This document shows positions 52,124-60,455 of a stretch of 64,000 bases of DNA, piece by piece. The notes below the pieces were generated by a model. The model was not told where the DNA came from. It worked only from the letters and a program-made list of their open reading frames with translations, and searched no databases. The translations under genes were made by a program, and so were the position numbers. Origin of the DNA: Nocardia aobensis NBRC 100429 (GTDB lineage Bacteria > Actinomycetota > Actinomycetes > Mycobacteriales > Mycobacteriaceae); NCBI RefSeq assembly GCF_000308375.1, contig NZ_BAFQ01000298.1:1-64000 (forward strand). Reading direction: 5' to 3'. How positions within the stretch are numbered: the first letter of the stretch is position 1; every line of letters starts with the position of its first letter.

Positions 52124-53965
52124 ATGTCCGAACTGGTCGAGGCCACCACCGACGGCGCGGCGCCCGGCATCGCCGCCGCCACACTGCCCGAGGCGTTTCA
52201 AGCCACTGTCGCCGCTCGAGGCGACTCGCCCGCGCTCGTCGCCCACGGCGAGGACACCACGCTCAGCTGGAACCAATTCGGTTCCGCTGTCGAAGAAGTC
52301 GCGGCCGGGCTGGCCGCGCTCGGCGTCGGCCACGGCGACACCGTGGGCATCCTGATGTCCAACAGCCCCGAATTCCACATCGTCGACATGGCAGCACTAC
52401 ACCTGGGCGCCACCCCCTTCTCGATCTACCTCACCTCCTCCCCCGAACAGATCGCCTATCTGTTCCGGAACGCGGGCAATGCCGTACTGGTGGCCGAGCA
52501 GCGCTACCTCGAGGTGATCGCGCGAACCGACGCGCCGTCGCTGAAACATATCGTGATCAGTGACGCCGACCAGGCCGCGGTCGCCGCCGATTCCGCCCGC
52601 ACCCTCTCACTCGCCGAACTGCGCCGTCGGCGTCCTGACGGCTTCGATTTCACCGAAACCTGGAAATCGGTGCGGCCCAGCGATGTCGCCACCCTGATCT
52701 ACACCTCCGGAACCACAGGCGATCCGAAGGGCGTCGAACTGACGCACTCGAACCTCATGTTCGTGATGCACTCCTGCAATATCCGTTTCCCGTTCACAGT
52801 CGAGGGGGCGGCCATCTCCTACCTGCCCACAGCGCATGCCGCGGACCGCGTCTTCTCTCACTATCTGGCCACCGTCACGGGATGGCCCATAACCACCGTG
52901 CGCGACGCCGCAACGGTTTTCGCCGCGGTCGCCGCCACCCGGCCGTCCTGGTTCCTCGGAGTGCCGCGCATCTGGGAGAAGCTGCGCGGCGCCCTGCTCA
53001 GCAAGTTCAGCTCCTTACCCCCGGCAGAGAGGGCCTCGACCGAACAAGCCCTCGAGGCCGCGGTCGAGTACGTTCGGATACGCCAGCGACAGGGCGCAGT
53101 CCCCGCCGACCTCCAGGCCCGGGTCGCCGCTGACGAAGAGCGGATCTTCAGGCCGCTGCGGGCCCAGCTCGGCCTCGACCGCATCGCATTGCTCATGACC
53201 GGCGCCGCACCGATCGCACCGGTGGTGCACGAGTTCTTCCTCGCCATCGGCCTCCCACTGCAGGAGGGGTTCGGGATGTCGGAAACCGGCGCCTTGGGCT
53301 TCACCAATCTGACCACCGATATCCGGATCGGGAAGGTCGGCCTGGCCCAACCGGGCACCGAGGCGGCTCTCGCGCCGGATGGCGAGTTGCTACTGCGCGG
53401 ACCGCATGTCATGCGTGGCTACCGGAACGACCCGGCCCGGACGGCCGATGCCATCGACGCGCAGGGCTGGCTCCATACCGGCGACATCGCGGACATCGAT
53501 GACGAGGGCTGGGTCTCGATCATCGACCGCAAGAAAGAACTCATCATCAACGCGGCCGGCAAGAACATGTCTCCGGTCAACATCGAGAACACCCTGAAGA
53601 GTGCGTCCGCGCTGATCGGCCAGGTATGTGTGATCGGCGATCGCCGACCGTTCAACATCGCACTCATCGTGCTGGACGCCGACTCGGGGCGAATCTTCGC
53701 GCAGCAGAAGGGTTTGTCCGATGCCTCGATAGCCGCGCTCGCCGCGCAGCCTCAGGTGAGGGCGGCGGTCAGCGCCGCGGTCGAGGAGGCGAACACGCGG
53801 CTGTCCAGGGTCGAGCAGATCAAAGCTTTCCGGCTAATGGACACTGAATGGCTTCCAGACTCCGAAGAACTCACTCCGACCATGAAAATGCGTCGGCGAG
53901 GCATCGCTCGGAAATACGCCGACATTATCGAGGATATCTATCGATCCACCGCACGCCCGGCGTGA
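52124..53965 (+). CDS. Long-chain acyl-CoA ligase (FadD-like)
   Basis: A 613-residue AMP-forming ligase. The ATP-binding motif is TLIYTSGTTGDPKGVELTHS; the adenylate-forming core has QEGFGMSETGALGF and WLHTGDIADIDDEGWVSIID, and the C-terminal lysine region is near LTPTMKMRRRGIARKY. The type is that of ACSBG or long-chain fatty acid ligases. It would activate the acid produced by the aldehyde dehydrogenase. It is cotranscribed with the monooxygenase. Confidence 0.9.
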   Translation: MSELVEATTDGAAPGIAAATLPEAFQATVAARGDSPALVAHGEDTTLSWNQFGSAVEEVAAGLAALGVGHGDTVGILMSNSPEFHIVDMAALHLGATPFSIYLTSSPEQIAYLFRNAGNAVLVAEQRYLEVIARTDAPSLKHIVISDADQAAVAADSARTLSLAELRRRRPDGFDFTETWKSVRPSDVATLIYTSGTTGDPKGVELTHSNLMFVMHSCNIRFPFTVEGAAISYLPTAHAADRVFSHYLATVTGWPITTVRDAATVFAAVAATRPSWFLGVPRIWEKLRGALLSKFSSLPPAERASTEQALEAAVEYVRIRQRQGAVPADLQARVAADEERIFRPLRAQLGLDRIALLMTGAAPIAPVVHEFFLAIGLPLQEGFGMSETGALGFTNLTTDIRIGKVGLAQPGTEAALAPDGELLLRGPHVMRGYRNDPARTADAIDAQGWLHTGDIADIDDEGWVSIIDRKKELIINAAGKNMSPVNIENTLKSASALIGQVCVIGDRRPFNIALIVLDADSGRIFAQQKGLSDASIAALAAQPQVRAAVSAAVEEANTRLSRVEQIKAFRLMDTEWLPDSEELTPTMKMRRRGIARKYADIIEDIYRSTARPA

Positions 53966-54066
53966 CTACGCCATTCGGACTCCGGGCGGGGTGAGGAATC
54001 GCTTGCCGACTCACCCCGCCCGGCTGCGACCTCACACTGTCGTGAATCGGCACAGACACCCACACC

Positions 54067-54081
54067 GTTCATTATGTCCAG
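54067..54081. promoter_or_regulatory. Cluster operator, site 7 (before the tandem TetR gene)
   Basis: GTTCATTATGTCCAG with the slightly divergent core TCA-TTA-TGT, 26 bases before the regulator ATG. It suggests autoregulation. Weakest of the seven copies. Confidence 0.5.
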
Positions 54082-54107
54082 ACATCGGCTACTGTAGGCA
54101 GGTGGAC

Positions 54108-55400
54108 ATGGAATCGCTAGCACGCCAGCGACCCCGCGCACATGACGGCGGCGCTGTTGCCGAACTCGCGGTGTTTGCGGCCACTGAGCAACTGCTGCAA
54201 GAGATCGCGCTGCACGACCTGACCGTTGCGCAAATCATCAAAAGTGCGGGGTTGTCGCGAGCTAACTTCTACCACTACTTCGCTTCGAAGTTCGATGTGA
54301 TTGTCGCCATGGTGTCCCGGCTACTCGATGACACCTATATCGAGGAAGGGCCGTGGAATTCCGATCTCGGGCGTTCCCGTCAGCGCGCTCTGGGCGACAA
54401 TTTGCAGCGCACAATAGGGATGTGGTCCGAGCACGGACCGCTGATCTGCGCCGTCGTCGAGAACATGCACGGGACACCCGCGTTGTCGGCAGCGTGGAAT
54501 GTCATGTTGCAGCGGTTCGTCTCCGCGATCGCCGAACAGATCGAGTTCGAGCGCGCGGCCGGCCGCGCTCCGGCAGGTGCACCGGCGCAGCTGATCGCCA
54601 CGGTGTTGGTCTGCGCCTATGAGCGCGCTTTCTATATCGGGCAGCGTAAGCTCGACGCACGAATTCCCGACCCGGAATCGACAGTCGCGCCGATCACAGA
54701 GCTAACCTTGGCCGGCATTTACGGTGGGAAACGCCGTACAAAACGCTGCCGAAAGCAAAAGGTCACGGCGGCGGCGCCGTTGGAGATTTCCGACGAGAAC
54801 ATCGAGCCGGTGACGACCGGCGGCGATGCGGAGACCAAAGCAGCAATCCTGCGAGCGACGAGCGAACTGCTCGGCGAAATGACCCTGGATCAATTGAGCG
54901 TTGCCAAGATCCTGGAACGCTCACAACTCTCACGGGCGACATTTTACTTCTACTTCGGAAACAAAGACGAAGCCTTCATCGAACTGTTCCGAACCGTCGC
55001 CGAAGACATTGTCCGCGGATTCGTGCGGTTCGCCGCAATCGATCGCACCGACCCCGGCGGGATTCGAGGCGCGATTCACGCGTGGCTCGACCTCGACCCA
55101 GCCGATCTCGGTGTGCTGCGTAACGCCGTCCACGAATGGCCCCGTCGCCCCGAACTTCGCCAGCTCTATCTGCACACCGTGGCGAGGATGACGACGGTGA
55201 TGGAGCGCATCATCGACGACGACCGCGCGGCCGGACTGGCCATCGAGGGGCCGCCGTCTCCAGAACTCGCCGCGGTGCTGTTGTGGACTATCGAACGCAG
55301 TATCGCCGGCTCACTCGCGGGTGAGACGAGCCTCCAAGATATCGACGCGGTCGCCTCCTTCCTCGGCGATCTGCTGGCATCCGCGGTCTACGGAGTTTGA
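54108..55400 (+). CDS. Tandem (double) TetR-family regulator
   Basis: A 430-residue protein made of two complete TetR units. The first has the helix-turn-helix LTVAQIIKSAGLSRANFYHY followed by FASKFDVI; the second, from about residue 250, has LSVAKILERSQLSRATFYFY and FGNKDEAF. A basic linker (KRRTKRCRKQK) joins them. Ordinary TetR proteins are about 200 residues and bind as dimers; this one could act as a built-in pseudodimer. It is the only regulator within the catabolic cluster and has its own operator-like site, so it is the prime candidate repressor. The start could also be GTG at 54102. Confidence 0.85.
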   Translation: MESLARQRPRAHDGGAVAELAVFAATEQLLQEIALHDLTVAQIIKSAGLSRANFYHYFASKFDVIVAMVSRLLDDTYIEEGPWNSDLGRSRQRALGDNLQRTIGMWSEHGPLICAVVENMHGTPALSAAWNVMLQRFVSAIAEQIEFERAAGRAPAGAPAQLIATVLVCAYERAFYIGQRKLDARIPDPESTVAPITELTLAGIYGGKRRTKRCRKQKVTAAAPLEISDENIEPVTTGGDAETKAAILRATSELLGEMTLDQLSVAKILERSQLSRATFYFYFGNKDEAFIELFRTVAEDIVRGFVRFAAIDRTDPGGIRGAIHAWLDLDPADLGVLRNAVHEWPRRPELRQLYLHTVARMTTVMERIIDDDRAAGLAIEGPPSPELAAVLLWTIERSIAGSLAGETSLQDIDAVASFLGDLLASAVYGV

Positions 55401-55419
55401 CGGTCAGTGAGCGCTACGA

Positions 55420-55801
55420 ATGCCGGGCGGTAGCCGCAGTGTCCACAACACCAACAAACGATTGCCACTGGCCGTTCCGGCCGTCGAGTTGCCTTGCGAT
55501 GGCGGTGAATCGGACCTTTTGCCCGCTGCGGTGAGTTTGCTGGAAGTGTTGGGGGAGGTCACCGATCCGCGGGCTCGTCGCGGCGGGAGGTATTCGGCGC
55601 ACGCGATTCTCGCGGCCGTGCTGGCGGCCGTGGTCGCGGGTGCACGCTCGTTGACCGCGATCGGTCAATGGGTCGGCGAAGCGCCCGCGGCGGTGTTGTC
55701 GGAGTTGACATTCGGCGCCTCGGTGCCGGTGGAATCGACGATCCGCCGGTTGCTCCAAGCGGTAGCCACCGACGCGTTGGACGCCCCTGCCGCGCTCGTA
55801 G
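55420..55801 (+). pseudogene. ISAs1-family transposase N-terminal fragment
   Basis: The frame carries the DDE-associated N-terminal domain: AVSLLEVLGEVTDPRARRGG, then ILAAVLAAVVAGARSLTAIG and VPVESTIRRLLQAV. Only the first 125 or so codons remain; the catalytic domain is gone and the frame passes into an lsr2 remnant. Confidence 0.8.
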
Positions 55802-55917
55802 GTGGACAAGCAGAAGACCGGTGCCATTCGCGAGGGGCGGAGAACAACGGCTACAACGTTTCCGGCCGCGGCCGCATCCAAGCCGACATCATCAAGGCAT
55901 ACAACAAGGCCAGCTAA
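55802..55917 (+). pseudogene. lsr2 3'-end remnant
   Basis: Reads VDKQKTGAIRE, then after a one-base deletion ENNGYNVSGRGRIQADIIKA to the stop. This is the DNA-binding C-terminus of Lsr2, the actinobacterial H-NS analogue, whose RGR motif inserts in the minor groove. The dimerisation domain is missing, replaced by the transposase fragment. Confidence 0.75.
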
Positions 55918-56062
55918 TCCCACCGGTAGCAGCGCGGAGCCCGACTGAAGCACGAGTGCCCGGCGACGCGCCTGCAGCCGTTTTCGACACCGGCACGGCC
56001 GCGCGCCAGGCCCCAATAGTGCCCCTACACCGCTGATTTCGTGGGATCGGTATCACTGCTGG

Positions 56063-56155
56063 ATGCGGTCGTTGAATCAACCTCGTCCGACCATCCGGCG
56101 AATGATCGCCGACGGGCAACTCCCCGCGTACCTGTCCACGGAACCGGTTGCATAG
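56063..56155 (+). pseudogene. Excisionase/helix-turn-helix fragment
   Basis: A 30-codon frame: NQPRPTIRRMIADGQLPAYL, matching the 'SRPTVYRLIxDGxLPAYR' core of HTH_17/excisionase proteins, ended by TAG. The front of the domain and the C-terminal part are missing. Confidence 0.5.
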
Positions 56156-56160
56156 ACAAG

Positions 56161-56200
56161 AGTGGACCTGGCTGGTTTCAAACCACCGACCTCTCGCGTG
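56161..56200 (-). other. tRNA-like 3' fragment A
   Basis: Minus-strand sequence resembles the anticodon-arm end, variable loop and T-arm of a tRNA (GAGAGGTCGGTGGTTTGAAA then CCAGCC). There is no acceptor or D-arm partner, so it is not a functional tRNA. It resembles fragment B at 60350 and may be an old attachment site. Confidence 0.3.
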
Positions 56201-56712
56201 CGGCTACCGCCCTTCCGCCCGCGGCGGGGCGGGCGTTGCAGTCCCACCCGCGCCGAGCCGCGCCATCGACAGACATGACATGGCGGGAACCTGACGAGCG
56301 TTGAATCCAGCCCAACACCCTGAGAGGCTCCCAAGAAGGCTGGCCCAAATGGGCAAAACTCCTTCCCTTTTGGAAACGGAGATGGGATCCTCGACTTCAT
56401 CTGGCGTAGAGCGAGGGACTCGATCAAACCGAATCGAGGCCTTGTCTATGTTGCGACTCCACCATCTTCGCTGTGTCGATTGCAGCAGTAATCCCAGGTG
56501 CACCTGCACGCACCATTGCCTGAGCGCGATCGCCATACGCTGTTGCTCCAAGCCTGCCGACGAGCGACCCTGTTGCGCCCTCACCCATTCCGTTAAGCGG
56601 CGGCAGCACGCGGCCATCCCCCGCGGACCATCAGCAAGTGCCACCCTGCTCGACGCTCGGCTTTGCCTGGCCAGCAAGGAATTTCATTCGAGCGAGGCCT
56701 TCAGAGGCTGCC

Positions 56713-56925
56713 ATGGAATCTGACGAAGTATGGCTCAGCACCGATGAGATCGCCGAGCGTCTCAAGGTTCCGAAGAAGACGTTGGCGAGTCGGGCGGCCG
56801 CGGAGCGCGGCCCGCGCTTCGCACGCATGGGACGGTACAGGCGGTGTCGCCTGTCCGATCTACTGAGCTGGGAACAGAGCCGACTGGACGAAGGCGGAGG
56901 CCAGCGCCGAACGCCGGATTGCTGA
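56713..56925 (+). CDS. Excisionase-like helix-turn-helix protein
   Basis: A 70-residue protein: VWLSTDEIAERLKVPKKTLA, then GPRFARMGRYRRCRLSDLLS. This is the compact MerR-like HTH_17 fold of excisionases and small plasmid or phage regulators. The start is ATG at 56713. No integrase gene is left nearby. It ends 83 bases before the IS21 element. Confidence 0.7.
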   Translation: MESDEVWLSTDEIAERLKVPKKTLASRAAAERGPRFARMGRYRRCRLSDLLSWEQSRLDEGGGQRRTPDC

Positions 56926-57173
56926 AGCACGTGCAGATCCAGGTCCCTTTGACCGACTTCGGCCCACCCTTACAGCTACCAACTAGCAATCTTCACGCCC
57001 TTGTGGGGTGTCGGTTGCCAGGGTGAAGGGACCACTTCGGAGCTGGTTTTGCCATGTGGATGGGACCACCCCGTTTGCCATTGATGGGACCACCTGACTA
57101 GCGGTTTTGCCAGTTATGGGACCACCCGGCGTGGCTTGGGTGCTTTCGGTTGCTCGGCCGCTGTATTTAGCGG

Positions 57174-58721
57174 ATGAGCTACCGGGAGGTGTCGGTGATC
57201 GAGATCAGGGAGATGCTGCGGTTGTGGCTGCAGGGTCGCGGGTTGCGGGAGGTGGCCCGATTGTCGGGCACCGATCGTAAGACTGTGCGCCGGTACGTCG
57301 AGCGGGCCCAGTCGTGCGGTGTGGACCGTGACGGCGGTGTCGAGCAGTTGACCGACGAGCTGCTGACGATGGTGATTACGGGCGTGCGGCCCAAACGCCC
57401 GACCGGCAAGAGCTCTGCCTGGGCGCCCTTGGCCGGGGAAGCCGAGCAGATCAAGGCGTGGCTGGATCAGGGTCTGACGTTGACCAAGATCCACATCTTG
57501 CTGGGCCGGCGCGGGGTGGTGGTGTCGTATCGGACGTTGAATCGTTACGCGACAACAGAATTGGAGTTCGGCAAGCGCCGCACGACAGTGCGGGTGACCG
57601 ACTGCGAACCCGGTGCGGAGGTGCAGGTCGACTTCGGCCGGCTGGGCCTGCTCACCGACGTCGAGGGCCATGGCCGGGTGGTGAAGGGGTTGATCTTCAC
57701 CGCGGTGTATTCGCGGCACATGTTCGTGTTCCCGACCTACCGAGAAACGTTGAACGACGTCATCGCCGGATTCGAAGCTGCGTGGGTGTTCTTCGACGGC
57801 GTGTTCGCCGTGGTGGTGCCCGACAACATGAAAGCCATCGTGGACCGGGCGAACGCGACCGATCCGCGGTTGAACGACTCGTTCCGCGAGTATGCCGAGT
57901 CCCGTGGGTTCGTGGTGGATCCAGCCCGGGTCCGCAGTCCACAGGACAAGCCACGCGTCGAACGCTGCGTTCCCTATGCTCGTTCGAATTTCTTTGCCGG
58001 CGAACGATTCCGGGATCTCGACGACTGCCGCGACAAGGCTGCACGGTGGTGCCGGGAGATCGCGGGCATGCGCGTGCACGGCACCGCCCGGCTACGCCCG
58101 GCCGAGGTGTTCGCCGCTGAGGAGCACCCGATGCTCAAACAGTTGCCCGACACAGTGTTCGACATCCCGACCTGGTCGAATCCGAAGGTCGCTCCGGATC
58201 GGCATGTTCAGATCAGCCAAGCTCTCTACAGCGTTCCCGGTGATCTGGTCGGGCAACGGCTGACCGCTCGCGTCGACCCGGCCACCGTGAAGCTCTACTT
58301 CCGCGGCGAGCTGATCAAAGTCCATCCCCGCATCGAGGCCGGCCGTCGGCAGACCGATCCGGCGGACCTGCCCAGCGAGTTGACCGCCTACGCGATGCGG
58401 GACTTGACTACGTTGCAACGCAAAGCTTTCGATCACGGAGCTCATATCGGCGCCTACGCCGCAGCGGTGCTGGAACATCCGCTGCCCTGGACGAAAATGC
58501 GGCAGGTCTACCGGCTGCTCGGACTGGTGCGCCGCCACGGCCCCGACAGCGTCGATGACGCCTGCCGCCGCGCCCTGGACGCCGAAGTGGTCGACGTCGG
58601 GCTCATCGACCGCATGCTCACACGCGGCGCTACCGGCCAGCAGTTGACGTTGCTGCCGCCACCTGCACCGTCCCGATTCGTCCGATCCACCACCGATTTC
58701 GCGGTCAGGAGGCCCTCATGA
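57174..58721 (+). CDS. istA: IS21 transposase IstA
   Basis: A 515-residue transposase. The N-terminal helix-turn-helix is SVIEIREMLRLWLQGRGLRE, followed by VARLSGTDRKTVRRYVE. The catalytic rve core begins at PGAEVQVDFGRLGLL (first Asp) and VVPDNMKAIV (second Asp), with the Glu expected in QDKPRVERCVPYARSNFF. Full length for the family. Its stop overlaps the istB start by four bases. Confidence 0.92.
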   Translation: MSYREVSVIEIREMLRLWLQGRGLREVARLSGTDRKTVRRYVERAQSCGVDRDGGVEQLTDELLTMVITGVRPKRPTGKSSAWAPLAGEAEQIKAWLDQGLTLTKIHILLGRRGVVVSYRTLNRYATTELEFGKRRTTVRVTDCEPGAEVQVDFGRLGLLTDVEGHGRVVKGLIFTAVYSRHMFVFPTYRETLNDVIAGFEAAWVFFDGVFAVVVPDNMKAIVDRANATDPRLNDSFREYAESRGFVVDPARVRSPQDKPRVERCVPYARSNFFAGERFRDLDDCRDKAARWCREIAGMRVHGTARLRPAEVFAAEEHPMLKQLPDTVFDIPTWSNPKVAPDRHVQISQALYSVPGDLVGQRLTARVDPATVKLYFRGELIKVHPRIEAGRRQTDPADLPSELTAYAMRDLTTLQRKAFDHGAHIGAYAAAVLEHPLPWTKMRQVYRLLGLVRRHGPDSVDDACRRALDAEVVDVGLIDRMLTRGATGQQLTLLPPPAPSRFVRSTTDFAVRRPS

Positions 58722-59525
58722 GCACCACCCGCCGACCCGCCGCGTCCCCGGCGGTCAAACCGATCGAGATCACACCGGAACTGAAATCGCTGATGCGTCG
58801 GCTAAAACTCGGCCAACTGCTGGACACCCTGCCCGAACGGCTGGCTCTCGCACGATCGAATCGGTTGCCGCACCACGACTTTCTGGAAATGCTGTTCGCC
58901 GACGAGGTCGCCCGCCGCGACCGGCAATCCGAGCAACGCCGCGCCAAGATCGCCCACCTGGACCCGCAGATGCAGCTGCAAGCATGGGACGACTCGACCG
59001 CGGTCACCTTCGACCGCGAACTCTGGGCCGAGCTGACCTCGCTGCGGTTCCTCGCTGACGCCTACAACGTCTTGATCATGGGACCAGTCGGTGTTGGAAA
59101 AACGTTCCTGGCCAACGCATTAGGACACGTTGCCGTTCGCCGCAACCACAGCGTCCACACCGAACGCGCCGACAAACTGTTTCAAACGACTACGCGGCGC
59201 ACGCCTGGACGGCAGCTACGAAGACGAGATGCGCAAGCTGCACCGAGTCGACCTGCTGATTATCGACGATCTGGCTCTGCACCGGCTCGAAGCGCCCGAG
59301 ACCAACGATTTCTACGAACTGATCGTCGAGCGCCACCGCAAGGCCTCCACCGTGATCACAAGCAACCGGGAACCACCGGAAATCCTGACCATGATGGCCG
59401 ACCCTCTGCTGGCCCAATCAGCGATGGACCGACTCCAATCCGTCGCCTACGAACTCGTCGTCGAGGGCGAGTCATACCGGCAACGCCAGAAACCACGCCG
59501 CGGCAACCCCGCCGCCTCGGATTGA
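58718..59525 (+). pseudogene. istB: IS21 helper ATPase IstB, frameshifted
   Basis: The first frame carries LKLGQLLDTLPERLALARSN and the Walker A NVLIMGPVGVGKTFLANALG. Near 59178 (CTGTTTCAAACG) the coding sense passes to the next frame, which reads KRLRGARLDGSYEDEMRKLH and the Walker B LLIIDDLAL to the stop at 59525. One extra base explains the shift. IstB is needed for IS21 transposition, so the copy should be inactive unless it is a sequencing error. Confidence 0.85.
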
Positions 59526-59629
59526 CCAACCACCCGATCGTCGGCCACGATCATCACGCGGCCCGCGACCGGACCAACTGGTCCCATGCTCATGGCAAAC
59601 CGGTGGTCCCATAACCCTGGCAAGCGACA

Positions 59630-59966
59630 GAAATAGAGGCCCTGATAAATGGTCTCGTGGCAGACATGCCAGTGCAGCTGGTCAGGGTATTCGGTGCGCA
59701 GCCATCTCGCGGACACCGCATCCTTGCTCGCGCAGCACCGCGATGCGTTCGCGTTCGAGCAGTGACAGGAAGCGGGACGAGCGCAAATCCTCACGCAGGA
59801 CAGTCGGAGGCAGACCTCCACGCTGAGATCGCCAGTAGTACCCGGTGGTTCGGCCGATCCCGAGCCGTCGACACGCCTCGACCGTGCCGACACCGGCCGT
59901 CGTCAGCTTCCAGTACTCGTGCTCCAGAGCCAGTCGACGCTTGCGGCCCGGTCGTCCCATCTCCAC
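59630..59966 (-). pseudogene. IS30-family transposase remnant
   Basis: The minus frame from 59966 reads GRPGRKRRLALEHEYWKL, then GIGRTTGYYWRSQRGGLPP and LSLLERERIAVLREQGCGVR, the IS30 N-terminal domain. After a deletion and frame change it continues LRTEYPDQLHWHVCHETIYQ and stops at the IS21 end. The catalytic C-terminal half is lost. Confidence 0.75.
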
Positions 59967-60455
59967 CCGATTCTTCTAGCAGGGCGTTGCGACGAATCCT
60001 CGAACCCACGGCCCGCAGTGATCAGTATTCACGTTCCGCCGACAGCTGAAGGCGCGAGCGGTTCCAGGCTTCGTCAGCCGGTCATGCCCGGTATGAATCA
60101 GAAACAAGCTCTTTCGTCGAGCTTCTCGTCCGGACGTCGGGCGGTGCGACGGGGGTGGCTGCCTCGAAGTCCGTTGGTGTTCGAGCTGCCCGACACCGAG
60201 CGGGGTGGATGCGAACGTCCACAACGGAAGCGGCGACCGAATACGTCTTCGGTCTGATCGACGGGCTGACTCCCCGGCCGCCCGGGATGGTACGTAACAT
60301 CTTGTATTGCAGGGCATTTCGCGGCCGCTTCACACAAAGTGTTTCGAGCTGGGTTCGAACCAGGAACCTCTCACGTGAGAGGCGCGAAGTTCACACAGTC
60401 CCTCGGACTGACGCGGGATGGGACATTCGTTCTCGTCTACGGAGCGCCTAGGGCA
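59967..60455. other. Debris between IS30 remnant and second lipid cluster
   Basis: About 490 bases with no supported gene. It contains the tRNA-like fragment B near 60350. Confidence 0.4.
60341..60395 (-). other. tRNA-like 3' fragment B
   Basis: The minus strand has a hairpin CCTCT-CACGTG-AGAGG (six-base loop, not the canonical seven) followed by a T-arm-like CTGGTTCGAACCCAG. It is related in order and sequence to fragment A at 56161. No D-arm or acceptor stem could be built, so it is not called as a tRNA. Confidence 0.3.

Larger units (their letters stand above)
55918..56712. other. Mobile-element debris without an intact gene
   Basis: This stretch holds an excisionase-like fragment (56063-56155) and a tRNA-like fragment (56161-56200), both listed separately. 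The rest, including a 61-codon minus frame at 56424-56609, has no recognisable product. Confidence 0.45.
57009..59629 (+). mobile_element. IS21-family insertion sequence
   Basis: A 2.62-kb element with terminal inverted repeats TGTCGGTTGCCAGGGTGAAG at the left and, inverted, TGTCGCTTGCCAGGGTTATG at the right. Inside each end are further repeats of the TTTGCCAnnnnnnnGGGACCAC type, the usual multiple transposase-binding sites of IS21. It encodes istA (intact) and istB (frameshifted). It interrupts an IS30-family remnant on its right. No target duplication was found. Confidence 0.88.

Noticed and set aside
55420-55917. Intact transposase gene
   Set aside because: Only the N-terminal domain of an ISAs1 transposase remains and the frame ends in lsr2 sequence.
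58718-59525. Programmed frameshifting in istB
   Set aside because: Programmed frameshifts are known for IS3-type orfAB, not for IstB; a one-base insertion or read error is simpler.
60341-60395. Complete tRNA gene
   Set aside because: A T-arm-like and a hairpin element are visible, but the anticodon loop has six bases and no D-arm or acceptor stem can be formed.
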